Assembly: GCA_002307175.1 (NCBI GenBank)
Contig: DBTS01000001.1
Coordinates: 34,346 to 77,932 of the forward strand
Length of the DNA: 43,587 nt
Direction of reading: 5' to 3'
Source of the DNA: Rhodocyclaceae bacterium UBA1310
GTDB taxonomy: Bacteria; Pseudomonadota; Gammaproteobacteria; Burkholderiales; Rhodocyclaceae
The translations under genes and the position numbers were made by a program. Positions 7,904 to 15,666 of this stretch are shown one piece after another (position 1 is the stretch's first letter; each line of letters starts with the position of its first letter). The notes under the pieces are model-generated. The model saw only the letters and a list, made by a program, of their open reading frames with translations, did not search any database and was not told where the DNA came from.

Positions 7904-7920
7904 TAACATTGACCAATATA
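7892..7920. promoter_or_regulatory. Perfect 29-bp palindrome, probable MarR operator
   Basis: TATATTGGTCAAT (7892-7904) and its exact reverse complement (7908-7920) flank the spacer AAC. It covers the -10 and start of the aminotransferase promoter and the -35 of the marR promoter. A further half-site-like ATATTGAC lies at 7866-7873. Confidence 0.8.
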
Positions 7921-7928
7921 GACTCATC

Positions 7929-9131
7929 ATGAACACACCTGCTCAGCTCAATCCACCCAATCCACTTCTGGCCAGCCGCATGCTGCGCCTCAAGTCTTCG
8001 CTGGTGCGCGACATCCTCGCCGCCGCCACACAGCCCGGCATGATCTCGTTTGCCGGTGGTCTCCCCGCCCAGGATCTGATGCCTGCCCTGACGGTGGAGG
8101 CAACCACGGCCCCGGCACTTTACCAGTATGGCAACAGCGAGGGGGAGCCAGCGTTTCGCCAGGCTATCGCCGGGTGGATCGCGGAAAGCGGACCGGCGGT
8201 GCGCCCCGAACAGGTGCTGGCCCTTGCCGGCTCGCAGCAGGGCCTGGATCTGGTGGCCAAGCTTCTTCTGGAGGAAGGCACGCCGATGCTCTGCGAGGGG
8301 CCGACATATCTGGCCGCGCTGCAGGTTTTCGAGCTGTTTGGGGCCGACATTGCCTGCGTGCCGCTGCAGGCAGAAGGCCCTGATCTGGTCGCCTTCGAAC
8401 ACCTGCTGGAGACTCATCATCCACGCTGTGTCTATCTCATCCCCTGTTTCCAGAATCCGGGCGGCGCCTGCTATTCCCCTGAAGCCCGCGTCGCCGTGGC
8501 TGCGTTGCTGGATCGCTACAACGTGCTCCTCATCGAAGACGAGCCGTACCGGCAGGTCAGCCTGGATGTCGACCACCCGATGACGCCGATCTGCTCGCTG
8601 CTCAAGCACGCACCATGGATTTATCTGGGCAGTTTCTCGAAGATCCTCTGGCCGGGCTGGCGCATCGGCTATCTGGCCGCACACCCAAGCCTGCTGCCAC
8701 ATCTGGTGCGCCTGAAACAGGCGGCGGACCTGCACACCCAGCGACCGGGGCAGATGGCGGTAACCGCATGGCTGAACGGAGCCTCGCGGCAGGCAGACCT
8801 TGCCCGTCTGCGTGCCGGTTACCGGCTGCGGCGGGATGCCATGCAGGCCGCGCTGCAGAAGCACTTCGGTACGCTGGCGGAGTGGAGCGCACCGCGTGGC
8901 GGGCTGTTCTTCTGGCTCAAACTGCGCGAGCATGATGCTACCCGTGCCGTGCTGGATCGTGCCATCCAGCGCGGTGTGGCCTTCATGCCGGGCGAAGCCT
9001 TTTTCACCAATCCGGCGGAGGGGCGCCAGTACATGCGCCTGAATTACAGCCGTTCAACGCCGGAGGAAATGGACCGCGGTCTGGCGATTCTGGCCGAGTG
9101 TCTCACGCAAGCCGAACTGGCAGTCTGCTGA
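7929..9131 (+). CDS. PLP-dependent class I/II aminotransferase
   Basis: A 400-residue fold-type I aminotransferase. The N-terminus has FAGGLPAQDLMP and YQYGNSEGEPAFRQAI; the central part has QNPGG, the PLP-phenol contact DEPY, and the Schiff-base lysine in GSFSKILWPGWRIG, followed by the substrate arginine region MRLNYS. This pattern is typical of the 2-aminoadipate/LysN-like and MocR-related subgroup, but the DNA-binding domain of MocR is absent. The amino donor and acceptor cannot be told from sequence. ATG 7929 is preferred over an upstream in-frame TTG at 7896, which lies inside the operator. No Shine-Dalgarno sequence is visible. Expression is probably controlled by the divergent MarR protein. 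Confidence 0.88.
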   Translation: MNTPAQLNPPNPLLASRMLRLKSSLVRDILAAATQPGMISFAGGLPAQDLMPALTVEATTAPALYQYGNSEGEPAFRQAIAGWIAESGPAVRPEQVLALAGSQQGLDLVAKLLLEEGTPMLCEGPTYLAALQVFELFGADIACVPLQAEGPDLVAFEHLLETHHPRCVYLIPCFQNPGGACYSPEARVAVAALLDRYNVLLIEDEPYRQVSLDVDHPMTPICSLLKHAPWIYLGSFSKILWPGWRIGYLAAHPSLLPHLVRLKQAADLHTQRPGQMAVTAWLNGASRQADLARLRAGYRLRRDAMQAALQKHFGTLAEWSAPRGGLFFWLKLREHDATRAVLDRAIQRGVAFMPGEAFFTNPAEGRQYMRLNYSRSTPEEMDRGLAILAECLTQAELAVC

Positions 9132-9143
9132 AACCTGTTGGGG

Positions 9144-9180
9144 CGACAGGCGTCAGTCTGCTAAGGTTGCGCCTGTCGTT
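9144..9180 (+). terminator. Rho-independent-like terminator after the aminotransferase gene
   Basis: CGACAGGCG (9144-9152) pairs with CGCCTGTCG (9170-9178) over 9 bp with a 17-base loop, followed by TTTG. The loop is long and the T-run short, so termination efficiency is uncertain. Confidence 0.55.
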
Positions 9181-9198
9181 TGTCCCCGGTTTCGCCCC

Positions 9199-10158
9199 AT
9201 GCCCACCAGACCTGCTGCTGCAGACAAAACCCAGCTACATCCGCGCAATCTGCATCGCGCCGCCTATGATTTCCCGGCACTGATTGCCAGCCACCCCGCC
9301 CTGCGCGAGTTTGTGACAGTCAATGCCTGGGGCAATGAATCCATCGACTTTGCCAACCCTGCTGCCGTCAAAGCACTCAATGCAGCGCTGCTGGCACATT
9401 TTTATGGGGTGAGGCACTGGGATCTGCCGGAGGGTTACCTCTGCCCGCCAATTCCGGGCCGGGCCGATTACATCCACAATCTTGCCGATCTGCTCGCCGA
9501 GAACAATCGCGGCGAAGTACCGGAAGGCGCGCATATCCGCATGCTGGATGTCGGCACCGGAGCCAATGCCATCTATCCGGTCCTGGCTCGGGCAATCTAT
9601 GGCTGGTCCTGCGTAGGTAGCGAGATTGATGCGCAAGCCTTGCACAATGCGGAAACGATCTTCCGCAACAATCCCGCCCTGGATGGGGGATTTGAAGGGC
9701 GCCTGCAGGAGCACCGCGAAGACATCCTGCGCAACCTGCTGTTTGCCGATGAGCATTTCGACCTGACCGTCTGCAACCCGCCCTTCCACGCTTCAGCCGA
9801 GGAAGCCAGTGCCGGCACGCGCCGCAAGCTGCACAACCTGGGCAAGGGAAATACCCCGAAGCCCGTGCTGAATTTCGCGGGGCATCAGCATGAGCTGTGG
9901 TGCAAAGGTGGTGAGGTGGGCTTCATCCGCCACATGATCCGCCAGAGTGAGGCACTGGGGCAGCATTGCCTGTGGTTTTCGACACTCGTTTCGAAGCGCG
10001 AAAACCTTGGCCCCATTCACGCCGAACTGCAGCAGGCCGGCGCCGAAACAGTGCGCACCCTGGAGATGGCCCAAGGGCAGAAGATCAGCCGCACCGTGGT
10101 ATGGAGCTTTCTCACCCCGGCCGCGCGGCAAGCCTGGGCGAACACTTACTGGCGTTGA
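9199..10158 (+). CDS. rlmF: 23S rRNA (adenine-1618-N6)-methyltransferase
   Basis: A 319-residue SAM-dependent methyltransferase that modifies A1618 of 23S rRNA. The family-specific N-terminus LHPRNLHRAAYDFPAL and the region WDLPEGYLCPPIPGRADYIH are present, then the SAM loop MLDVGTGANAIYP, the acidic SEID after it, and the N6-methylase motif CNPPFHAS. The C-terminal part (WFSTLVSKRENL and MAQGQKISRTVVWSF) also matches RlmF. The ATG has little Shine-Dalgarno support. The gene is alone between a terminator-like hairpin and a convergent galE, so it probably has its own promoter in the 67-bp gap. Confidence 0.94.
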   Translation: MPTRPAAADKTQLHPRNLHRAAYDFPALIASHPALREFVTVNAWGNESIDFANPAAVKALNAALLAHFYGVRHWDLPEGYLCPPIPGRADYIHNLADLLAENNRGEVPEGAHIRMLDVGTGANAIYPVLARAIYGWSCVGSEIDAQALHNAETIFRNNPALDGGFEGRLQEHREDILRNLLFADEHFDLTVCNPPFHASAEEASAGTRRKLHNLGKGNTPKPVLNFAGHQHELWCKGGEVGFIRHMIRQSEALGQHCLWFSTLVSKRENLGPIHAELQQAGAETVRTLEMAQGQKISRTVVWSFLTPAARQAWANTYWR

Positions 10159-10174
10159 TTAGCACTGATGGCTA

Positions 10175-10202
10175 CAGATCTGGCCTGATCAGGCCAGATC
10201 TG
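10175..10202. terminator. Perfect 28-bp palindrome between convergent rlmF and galE
   Basis: The two 14-base halves 10175-10188 and 10189-10202 are exact reverse complements (half-site CAGATCTGGCCTGA). As RNA from either strand it folds into an 11-bp stem with a 6-base loop. The position between two stops suggests a bidirectional terminator. It lacks T-runs. Confidence 0.6.
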
Positions 10203-10209
10203 CCCCCTG

Positions 10210-11223
10210 TCAGGCATAACCATCCGGGTTGCCGCTCTGCCAGCGCCAGGCATCCGCACACATCTCTTCGATGCCGCGCTCGGCGCGCCAGCCCAGTTCC
10301 TTCTCGGCACTGGCCGGATCGGCATAGCACTGGGCAATATCGCCCGGACGCCGTGGCCCGATTTCATACGGCACCTTGCAGCCACTCGCGGCTTCGAACG
10401 CATGCACAACCTCAAGCACGGAATAACCGCGCCCGGTACCCAGATTCACGGTGAGCACCCCTGGCTCTTTGGCCATGCGCTCGATGGCCTTGACGTGGCC
10501 ACGGGCCAGATCAACGACATGGATATAGTCGCGCACTCCCGTGCCATCCGGGGTGGCGTAATCGTCACCAAACACACCAAGCTTGGCACGCTTGCCCACA
10601 GCCACCTGCGAAACAAAGGGCATCAGGTTGTTGGGGATACCATTCGGATCTTCCCCGATGCGCCCCGAGGGATGCGCCCCTACCGGATTGAAGTAGCGCA
10701 GCAGGGCAATATGCCAGGTGGGATCGGCCGCCGCCACATCACGCAGCACATACTCCATCATCCACTTGGTACGCCCGTAGGGATTGGTCGGCCCGGTCGG
10801 GAAATCCTCACGGATCGGCACACTGGCGGGATCGCCGTACACGGTTGCGGAGGAGCTGAACACCAGCGTCTTGACGCCGGCTTCACCCATCACGGCAGCC
10901 AGAGCCACCGTTCCGGAGATATTGTTCTCGTAGTACATCAGCGGTTTGGCAACGGATTCGCCCACCGCCTTGAGTGCCGCAAAGTGAATCACCGCATTGA
11001 TGGCATGCTCGCGGAACACCGCACGCATGGCCTCACGATCGCGGATATCGGCCTCGATGAACTTGAGGGGACGCCCGGCCAGTTCCTGCACGCGCCGCAG
11101 TGACTCGACCTTGCTGTTGCACAGGTTGTCTACCACCACCACATCATAGCCATTGGCCAAGAGTTCGACACAGGTATGGGAGCCGATATAGCCAGCTCCG
11201 CCAGTCACGAGCACAGTCGTCAT
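10210..11223 (-). CDS. galE: UDP-glucose 4-epimerase
   Basis: A 337-residue short-chain dehydrogenase-type epimerase interconverting UDP-glucose and UDP-galactose (possibly also the N-acetyl forms). The NAD loop TGGAGYIGSH is at residue 7, VDNLCNS follows, the catalytic serine lies in FSSSATVYGD, and the catalytic tyrosine/lysine pair in NPYGRTKWMMEY. The FNPVGAHPSG and GTGVRDYIHVVDLA segments are typical of GalE rather than other epimerases. AAGGAG lies 8 bp before ATG 11223 and overlaps the rfbC stop, so translation is closely linked. It is the last gene of the long lptD unit, and its product is likely used for LPS or exopolysaccharide. Confidence 0.96.
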   Translation of the reverse strand: MTTVLVTGGAGYIGSHTCVELLANGYDVVVVDNLCNSKVESLRRVQELAGRPLKFIEADIRDREAMRAVFREHAINAVIHFAALKAVGESVAKPLMYYENNISGTVALAAVMGEAGVKTLVFSSSATVYGDPASVPIREDFPTGPTNPYGRTKWMMEYVLRDVAAADPTWHIALLRYFNPVGAHPSGRIGEDPNGIPNNLMPFVSQVAVGKRAKLGVFGDDYATPDGTGVRDYIHVVDLARGHVKAIERMAKEPGVLTVNLGTGRGYSVLEVVHAFEAASGCKVPYEIGPRRPGDIAQCYADPASAEKELGWRAERGIEEMCADAWRWQSGNPDGYA

Positions 11224-11234
11224 CCCGTTTCTCC

Positions 11235-11783
11235 TTAACGATAGGTTTCACACTGCCCGAGCGGCAGCCCAAGCTTGTCCTTGCCCGACAATTGCGGTTC
11301 GATTCCTTCGAGCGGCCAGATGATGCCGACAGTGGGATCGTTCCAGCTCAGGCAACGTTCATATTGCGGTGCATAGTAATCGGATGCCTTGTAGAGGAAA
11401 TCCGCAGTCTCGGAGAGCACCACGAAACCATGCGCAAAACCGGCGGGGATCCAGAACTGCCGCTTGTTCTCGGCCGTCAGTTCGACGCCCATCCATTTGC
11501 CAAAGGTCGGCGACGATTTGCGCATGTCCACGGCCACGTCATACACACGGCCGCTGACCACACGCACGAGCTTGCCCTGCGCCTGCTGAACCTGATAATG
11601 CATGCCGCGCAGCACACCGCGTGTGGAACGCGAGTGATTATCCTGCACGAAGTTGATGCGTTCGCCACAGATTTCAGTAAAGACCTTCTCGTTGAAGCTC
11701 TCCATGAAGAAACCACGTTCGTCACCAAACACCTTCGGTTCCAGAATCAGCGTGCCCTGCAACTCACCCTGCACCACATTCAT
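11235..11783 (-). CDS. rfbC: dTDP-4-dehydrorhamnose 3,5-epimerase
   Basis: A 182-residue RmlC-type cupin that epimerises dTDP-4-keto-6-deoxyglucose toward dTDP-rhamnose. Diagnostic stretches are FGDERGFFMESFN, DNHSRSTRGVLRGMHYQ (with the catalytic histidine), the IPAGFAHGF loop, and the catalytic tyrosine region YKASDYYAPQYE. GGAG lies 9 bp before ATG 11783. The other dTDP-rhamnose genes (rfbA, rfbB, rfbD) are not in the window, so rfbC is separated from its pathway. It sits 24 bp after srkA and 11 bp before galE, inside the same unit. Confidence 0.96.
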   Translation of the reverse strand: MNVVQGELQGTLILEPKVFGDERGFFMESFNEKVFTEICGERINFVQDNHSRSTRGVLRGMHYQVQQAQGKLVRVVSGRVYDVAVDMRKSSPTFGKWMGVELTAENKRQFWIPAGFAHGFVVLSETADFLYKASDYYAPQYERCLSWNDPTVGIIWPLEGIEPQLSGKDKLGLPLGQCETYR

Positions 11784-11807
11784 CAGTTCATCTCCAGATC
11801 AAAACAA

Positions 11808-12797
11808 TTAAAACAGCCAGTCTTCCGCCATGCGTGGCAACTGGTCCCGCAGATTGCCGATATGTTCTTCCCACCAGGCGCGCGAATTGAACCACGGGAA
11901 AGCCACGGGGAAAGCCGGGTCATCCCAGCGCCGTGCCAGCCAGGCCGCATGATGAATCATGCGCAGAGTGCGCAAAGCTTCGATCAGCGACACTTCCCGC
12001 GGATTGAATTCGGCAAAGTCCTCATAGCCGGCAAGCAGATCGCACAACTGCCGATTCATCTCGGCGCGCGTGCCGGAGACAAGCATCCACAGATCCTGGA
12101 CGGCGGGCCCCATGCAACTGTCGTCAAAATCCACAAAATGTGGACCATTATCCGTCCACAATACGTTGCCAGGATGACAATCGCCATGCAGACGCAGGGC
12201 ATTGGCCTGCCCTGCCCGCTCGAAACTTGCCTGCACACCTTCCAGCGCCGCAGCATGTGCCGCGCGATAGGCATCACGCAGATCAGCGGGCAGATACGGG
12301 CTGGCGAGCACAAACTCGCCAGGCAACTCGCCATACGTCCGCACATCCAGCACCGGGCGCTCGGCATAGACTGCCGTGGCGCCTATGCCATGAATGCGCC
12401 CGATATAGCGCCCCAGCCAGGCCAGCACTTCGGGATCATCGAGTTCCGGGGTGCGCCCGCCACGCCGCTCGAACACCGCCACGCGAAAGCCCTGGGCATG
12501 CGTCAGGGTGGCCCCGCCGGGCACACGCATCGGCGGTACGGCTGGGATTTCATGCTCGGCGAGCTGAAGCGAAAATGCATGCTCTTCGAGAATGGCTGCA
12601 TCACTCCAGCGCTCGGGCCGGTAGAACTTGGCAACGATGAAGTTGCCCTCATCAAGGCCCGCCTGATAGACGCGATTCTCATAACTGGCCAGCGCCAAGA
12701 GACGCCCGTCGGTACGCAGACCGGTGGCGTCGATGGCGTCCAGGACAGTCCCTGGGTCAAGTCGGGCAAAAGGATGTGTCGCTGCGCCGGATTCCAT
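11808..12797 (-). CDS. srkA: SrkA/YihE-type stress-response protein kinase
   Basis: A 329-residue kinase of the APH/choline kinase-like fold, matching SrkA (RdoA, YihE), a Ser/Thr kinase linked to envelope stress and survival. Landmarks are YENRVYQAGLDEG with FIVAKFYRPERWS (the ATP-contacting lysine), the catalytic loop LHGDCHPGNVLW, the metal-binding VDFDD, and the C-terminal RTLRMIHHAAWLARRW. Its ATG overlaps the preceding stop by one base, so translation is coupled to the nucleotidyltransferase. In enterobacteria srkA pairs with dsbA; here it lies among sugar-nucleotide genes. It should not be mistaken for an antibiotic kinase. Confidence 0.93.
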   Translation of the reverse strand: MESGAATHPFARLDPGTVLDAIDATGLRTDGRLLALASYENRVYQAGLDEGNFIVAKFYRPERWSDAAILEEHAFSLQLAEHEIPAVPPMRVPGGATLTHAQGFRVAVFERRGGRTPELDDPEVLAWLGRYIGRIHGIGATAVYAERPVLDVRTYGELPGEFVLASPYLPADLRDAYRAAHAAALEGVQASFERAGQANALRLHGDCHPGNVLWTDNGPHFVDFDDSCMGPAVQDLWMLVSGTRAEMNRQLCDLLAGYEDFAEFNPREVSLIEALRTLRMIHHAAWLARRWDDPAFPVAFPWFNSRAWWEEHIGNLRDQLPRMAEDWLF

Positions 12798-13900
12798 CAG
12801 GCGCGCGCGTCGCCCCAGCGCAGCAGGCAGCGGTCATCGCCAACATAGACAGTATGCCCGGTACGATCAACGCAGTAGCGCGAGGAGACGATCATCTCGG
12901 CGAAGGTCATGTTGGCACCGATGCGGGTGTAATCAAACAGCACGCTACGCACCACCGTGGCCCCGGCGCGGATGTGACTGCCGTGCCCGATCCAGGCCGG
13001 CCCGATGATGGTCACTCCGGGTTCGATCTTCACCGAAGACCCGATGTAGACCGGCCCTTCGATATTGACCTGATCCCAGTCGACGCGCGTATTGAGGCCC
13101 ACCCAGACGCTCGGTTTGACTTCCTTGCCCGGCATCTTCATCAGGCTGATCTCGCCGCGCAGCACACGCTGCAACACCGTCCAGTAATCCGTCACACGGC
13201 CGATATCGATCCAGTTGAAGAAGCGGTTCTGCGCATAGAAGGGCAGGTCCTTCTCGACCAGCAGGGGGAACAACTCGCTGCCGATGTCATACACGGTATT
13301 CGAGGGAACCAGCTCCAGCGCGGCGGGTTCGAAAATGTAGATACCCGTGGAGGCCAGGGTGCTTTTGGCTTCCTCGGGCGTGGGTTTTTCCTGGAAGGAG
13401 ACGATCTTGCCCTTGTCGTCTGCCACGACAATGCCGTAATTCTTGACCTCGGAGAGTGGCACATCCAGCGCCACCACACTGGCAATCGCTTCCTTGCTCT
13501 TGTGCTCGGCCAGCGCCGCGCCGATATCCAGATCGATGATGGCGTCACCACAGAGCACCAGCGTGGTTTCATCGAAAAACCCGCTGTTGTCCTGGATACG
13601 TTTCATCCCGCCTGCGGAGCCAATCGGCTTGGGCAGGATATCGCCATGCTCGTAGGCGCCTTCGTAGGAGTAACCGATTTCGACCCCCCAGCGCTGTCCG
13701 TCACCAAAGTATTCTTCAATGCGGTTGTGCATGAAAGCCACATTGAGCATGATCTCACGCACACCATGACGCGCCAGATGCTCGATGATGTACTCAAGCA
13801 CCGGCTTGCCCAGGATCGGGATCATGGGCTTGGGGATATCCTTGGTCAGCGGCCGCACCCGTGTGCCCTGCCCCGCAGCCAGAATCATTGCCTTTGCCAT
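12797..13900 (-). CDS. NDP-sugar pyrophosphorylase-like nucleotidyltransferase with left-handed beta-helix domain
   Basis: A 367-residue protein with two domains. Residues 1 to about 235 are a sugar-1-phosphate nucleotidyltransferase: activating loop LAAGQGTRVRPLT, KPMIPILGKPVLEY, the metal aspartate in LVLCGDAIID, a substrate segment FQEKPTPEE, and WIDIGRVTDYW. The C-terminal part has hexapeptide repeats (VKIEPGVTIIG, AWIGHGSHIRAG, TRIGANMTF) of a left-handed beta helix. It resembles mannose-1-phosphate guanylyltransferases and glucose-1-phosphate transferases; the sugar and nucleotide are not decidable from sequence. It is longer than MurU (about 225 residues). GGAGGG precedes ATG 13900 at a good distance. 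Neighbours rfbC and galE support a role in surface glycan precursors. Confidence 0.85.
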   Translation of the reverse strand: MAKAMILAAGQGTRVRPLTKDIPKPMIPILGKPVLEYIIEHLARHGVREIMLNVAFMHNRIEEYFGDGQRWGVEIGYSYEGAYEHGDILPKPIGSAGGMKRIQDNSGFFDETTLVLCGDAIIDLDIGAALAEHKSKEAIASVVALDVPLSEVKNYGIVVADDKGKIVSFQEKPTPEEAKSTLASTGIYIFEPAALELVPSNTVYDIGSELFPLLVEKDLPFYAQNRFFNWIDIGRVTDYWTVLQRVLRGEISLMKMPGKEVKPSVWVGLNTRVDWDQVNIEGPVYIGSSVKIEPGVTIIGPAWIGHGSHIRAGATVVRSVLFDYTRIGANMTFAEMIVSSRYCVDRTGHTVYVGDDRCLLRWGDARA

Positions 13901-13930
13901 CAGCCCACCCTCCGAATATATAAATGATTC

Positions 13931-14725
13931 TTAAATTAACCCGGATCGGGGGTGCTGCGCCACCAAATCCGTCACACGGACATAATCATCGACTTCAAGA
14001 GTCTCTCCGCGTGCCTGTGGATCAATACCCAGAGTTTCGAAGTCAGCGTCAGAGCACCACTGCTTGAGCGTGTTACGCAAAGTTTTGCGCCGCTGCCCGA
14101 ACGCTGCGGTGACTATCTTCCCGAAAAGCTTCTCATCGCTGCAGCAACAGGCCTCGGGGGGCTTGGGACGCATCCAGACAATGGCCGAAGTCACCTTCGG
14201 CGCCGGGCGGAATGCGCCCGGTGGCACATCAAAAAGCCGGGCCATGTCGAAACGGTACTGCAACATGACAGACAGTCGCCCGTATTCCTCGGTATCCGGC
14301 TCGGCCACCATGCGCTGCACGACTTCCTTCTGCAACATGAAAGTCATATCGCGCACACGCTCGGCATAATCTGCCAGATGGAACAGCAGTGGCGTGGAGA
14401 TGTTGTACGGCAGATTGCCAACCACCCGCAGGGGGCTGGGCAAGGTCGCAAAATCGAACTTCAGTGCATCACCTTCATGGATGACGATCTGCTCCGGCGT
14501 ATAGCGTTCCTTGAGGCGTGCAATCAGATCACGGTCGATCTCAACCACCTGTAACTGGCCGCATTCCTCAAGCAAGGGCTCAGTCAGAGCGCCCAACCCC
14601 GGCCCGATCTCGACGACATGCTCACCAGGCTTCGGCGCAATCGCAGTGATGATCTTGCGGATAATATTTGAATCGGACAGAAAATTCTGCCCGAAGCGCT
14701 TACGCGCGGTGTGCCCTTGTGGCAT
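13931..14725 (-). CDS. rsmA: 16S rRNA dimethyladenosine transferase
   Basis: A 264-residue KsgA/RsmA enzyme that dimethylates two adjacent adenines near the 3' end of 16S rRNA during small-subunit assembly. The conserved start RKRFGQNFLSD, SAM loop VVEIGPGLGALTEPLL, the adenosine-binding motif GNLPYNISTPLLFHL, and the C-terminal GQRRKTLRNTLK are all present. GGGAGAGG lies just before ATG 14725. It follows the patatin-like gene by 21 bp. The pdxA-rsmA association is common in proteobacteria, but here a lipoprotein gene has come between them. Confidence 0.97.
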   Translation of the reverse strand: MPQGHTARKRFGQNFLSDSNIIRKIITAIAPKPGEHVVEIGPGLGALTEPLLEECGQLQVVEIDRDLIARLKERYTPEQIVIHEGDALKFDFATLPSPLRVVGNLPYNISTPLLFHLADYAERVRDMTFMLQKEVVQRMVAEPDTEEYGRLSVMLQYRFDMARLFDVPPGAFRPAPKVTSAIVWMRPKPPEACCCSDEKLFGKIVTAAFGQRRKTLRNTLKQWCSDADFETLGIDPQARGETLEVDDYVRVTDLVAQHPRSGLI

Positions 14726-14746
14726 CGCCTCTCCCTGAACCGGTTC

Positions 14747-15649
14747 TTAACGACTGCGCGCCGCGATTTTTTCGCGGATAAGCGGAATGGCGGCAAAACC
14801 CGCCTGTTCCCCACGCAGGATAGCCTCATTGCGCTGCTGGAAGTTGGCCGATGGCAGGCCCGCGATATTCGGGTGGATCACCACATCGGCGTCACGCAGC
14901 TCGTAGCTCCCAAGTGTCGTCCCCATGATGGACATGGTGTCGAGCAGCACATCCATGGTGCCCTGATTGTGCTTACCCGAAGGACGTTCGGAGATATCCA
15001 CGGCGATCACGATGTCCGCACCAAGCTGCCTCGCTGCATGCACAGGAATTGGCGCCACCACACCACCATCGACATATTCACGCCCACGGATGAGCACCGG
15101 CGCAAACACGCCGGGAATCGACGAAGAGGCGCGCACAGCCTGACCCACGTTGCCAACCGTAAAGACCGCCGGCTTTCCGTCTCCCAGATCTGTCGCCACT
15201 GCTGCAAACTTGCGCTTGAGCCCTTCGATAGGCTTGCCAGCGACACTCTGGTTGATGAATTTCTCAAGCGCATCACCCTTGAGCACACCACGATCGAAAA
15301 TGGCCCAGTCGGTCAATGAACTTTCGTCGAGTTTCATCGCCAGCCGCTGCAATTCAGCCCAGCTGTACCCTGAGGCATACAGCGAACCGACCACACTGCC
15401 GGCACTCGTGCCGACAATGATGTCAGGCACGATCCCCTGGGTTTCCAGCGCCTTGATCACACCAATGTGGGCAAACCCACGCGCTGCTCCACCGCCCAAC
15501 GCCAGCGCAATTCTTGGCTTCGCCTTGGCGACCGGCTGTGAAACAGCGGCCTGCGGTGCGGTTTCAGGCGTGGGACGTGGCCCGGGAGCCGGGCAGGCAG
15601 TCAGCGACAGGGTAAATGCGGCAATACAGGCCAGACGCAAGCAATTCAT
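14747..15649 (-). CDS. Patatin-like phospholipase lipoprotein (RssA/NTE-type)
   Basis: A 300-residue protein. ATG 15649 opens a lipoprotein signal: MNCLRLACIAAFTLSL, then the lipobox LTAC (cysteine at 19), so it is probably lipid-anchored in the envelope. A proline-rich spacer of about 25 residues follows, then the patatin domain: oxyanion loop LGGGAARGFAHIGV, nucleophile GTSAGS, and the catalytic aspartate motif DGG. All parts of the Ser-Asp dyad are present, so lipid acyl hydrolase activity is likely; the substrate is unknown. The frame is open to 15706, but that would overlap pdxA and remove the signal from the N-terminus. It lies between pdxA and rsmA in the lptD unit, a place suited to outer-membrane lipid upkeep. 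Confidence 0.88.
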   Translation of the reverse strand: MNCLRLACIAAFTLSLTACPAPGPRPTPETAPQAAVSQPVAKAKPRIALALGGGAARGFAHIGVIKALETQGIVPDIIVGTSAGSVVGSLYASGYSWAELQRLAMKLDESSLTDWAIFDRGVLKGDALEKFINQSVAGKPIEGLKRKFAAVATDLGDGKPAVFTVGNVGQAVRASSSIPGVFAPVLIRGREYVDGGVVAPIPVHAARQLGADIVIAVDISERPSGKHNQGTMDVLLDTMSIMGTTLGSYELRDADVVIHPNIAGLPSANFQQRNEAILRGEQAGFAAIPLIREKIAARSR

Positions 15650-15666
15650 GAGTGAAAATCTTCCAA

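Noticed and set aside
11808..12797. Aminoglycoside or homoserine kinase annotation
   Set aside because: Whole-length pattern, including YENRVYQ and the C-terminal HHAAWLARRW region, matches SrkA/YihE better.
11100..12848. 582-codon + strand frame opposite galE, rfbC and srkA
   Set aside because: Spans three well-identified - strand genes and their junctions; no domain, no ribosome-binding site, His/Gln/Arg-rich shadow translation.
12797..13900. MurU partner for AmgK by direct homology
   Set aside because: Length and beta-helix domain differ from MurU; kept only as a hypothesis in the findings.
12776..13927. 383-codon + strand frame opposite the nucleotidyltransferase gene
   Set aside because: Mirror of a real gene; no family resemblance.
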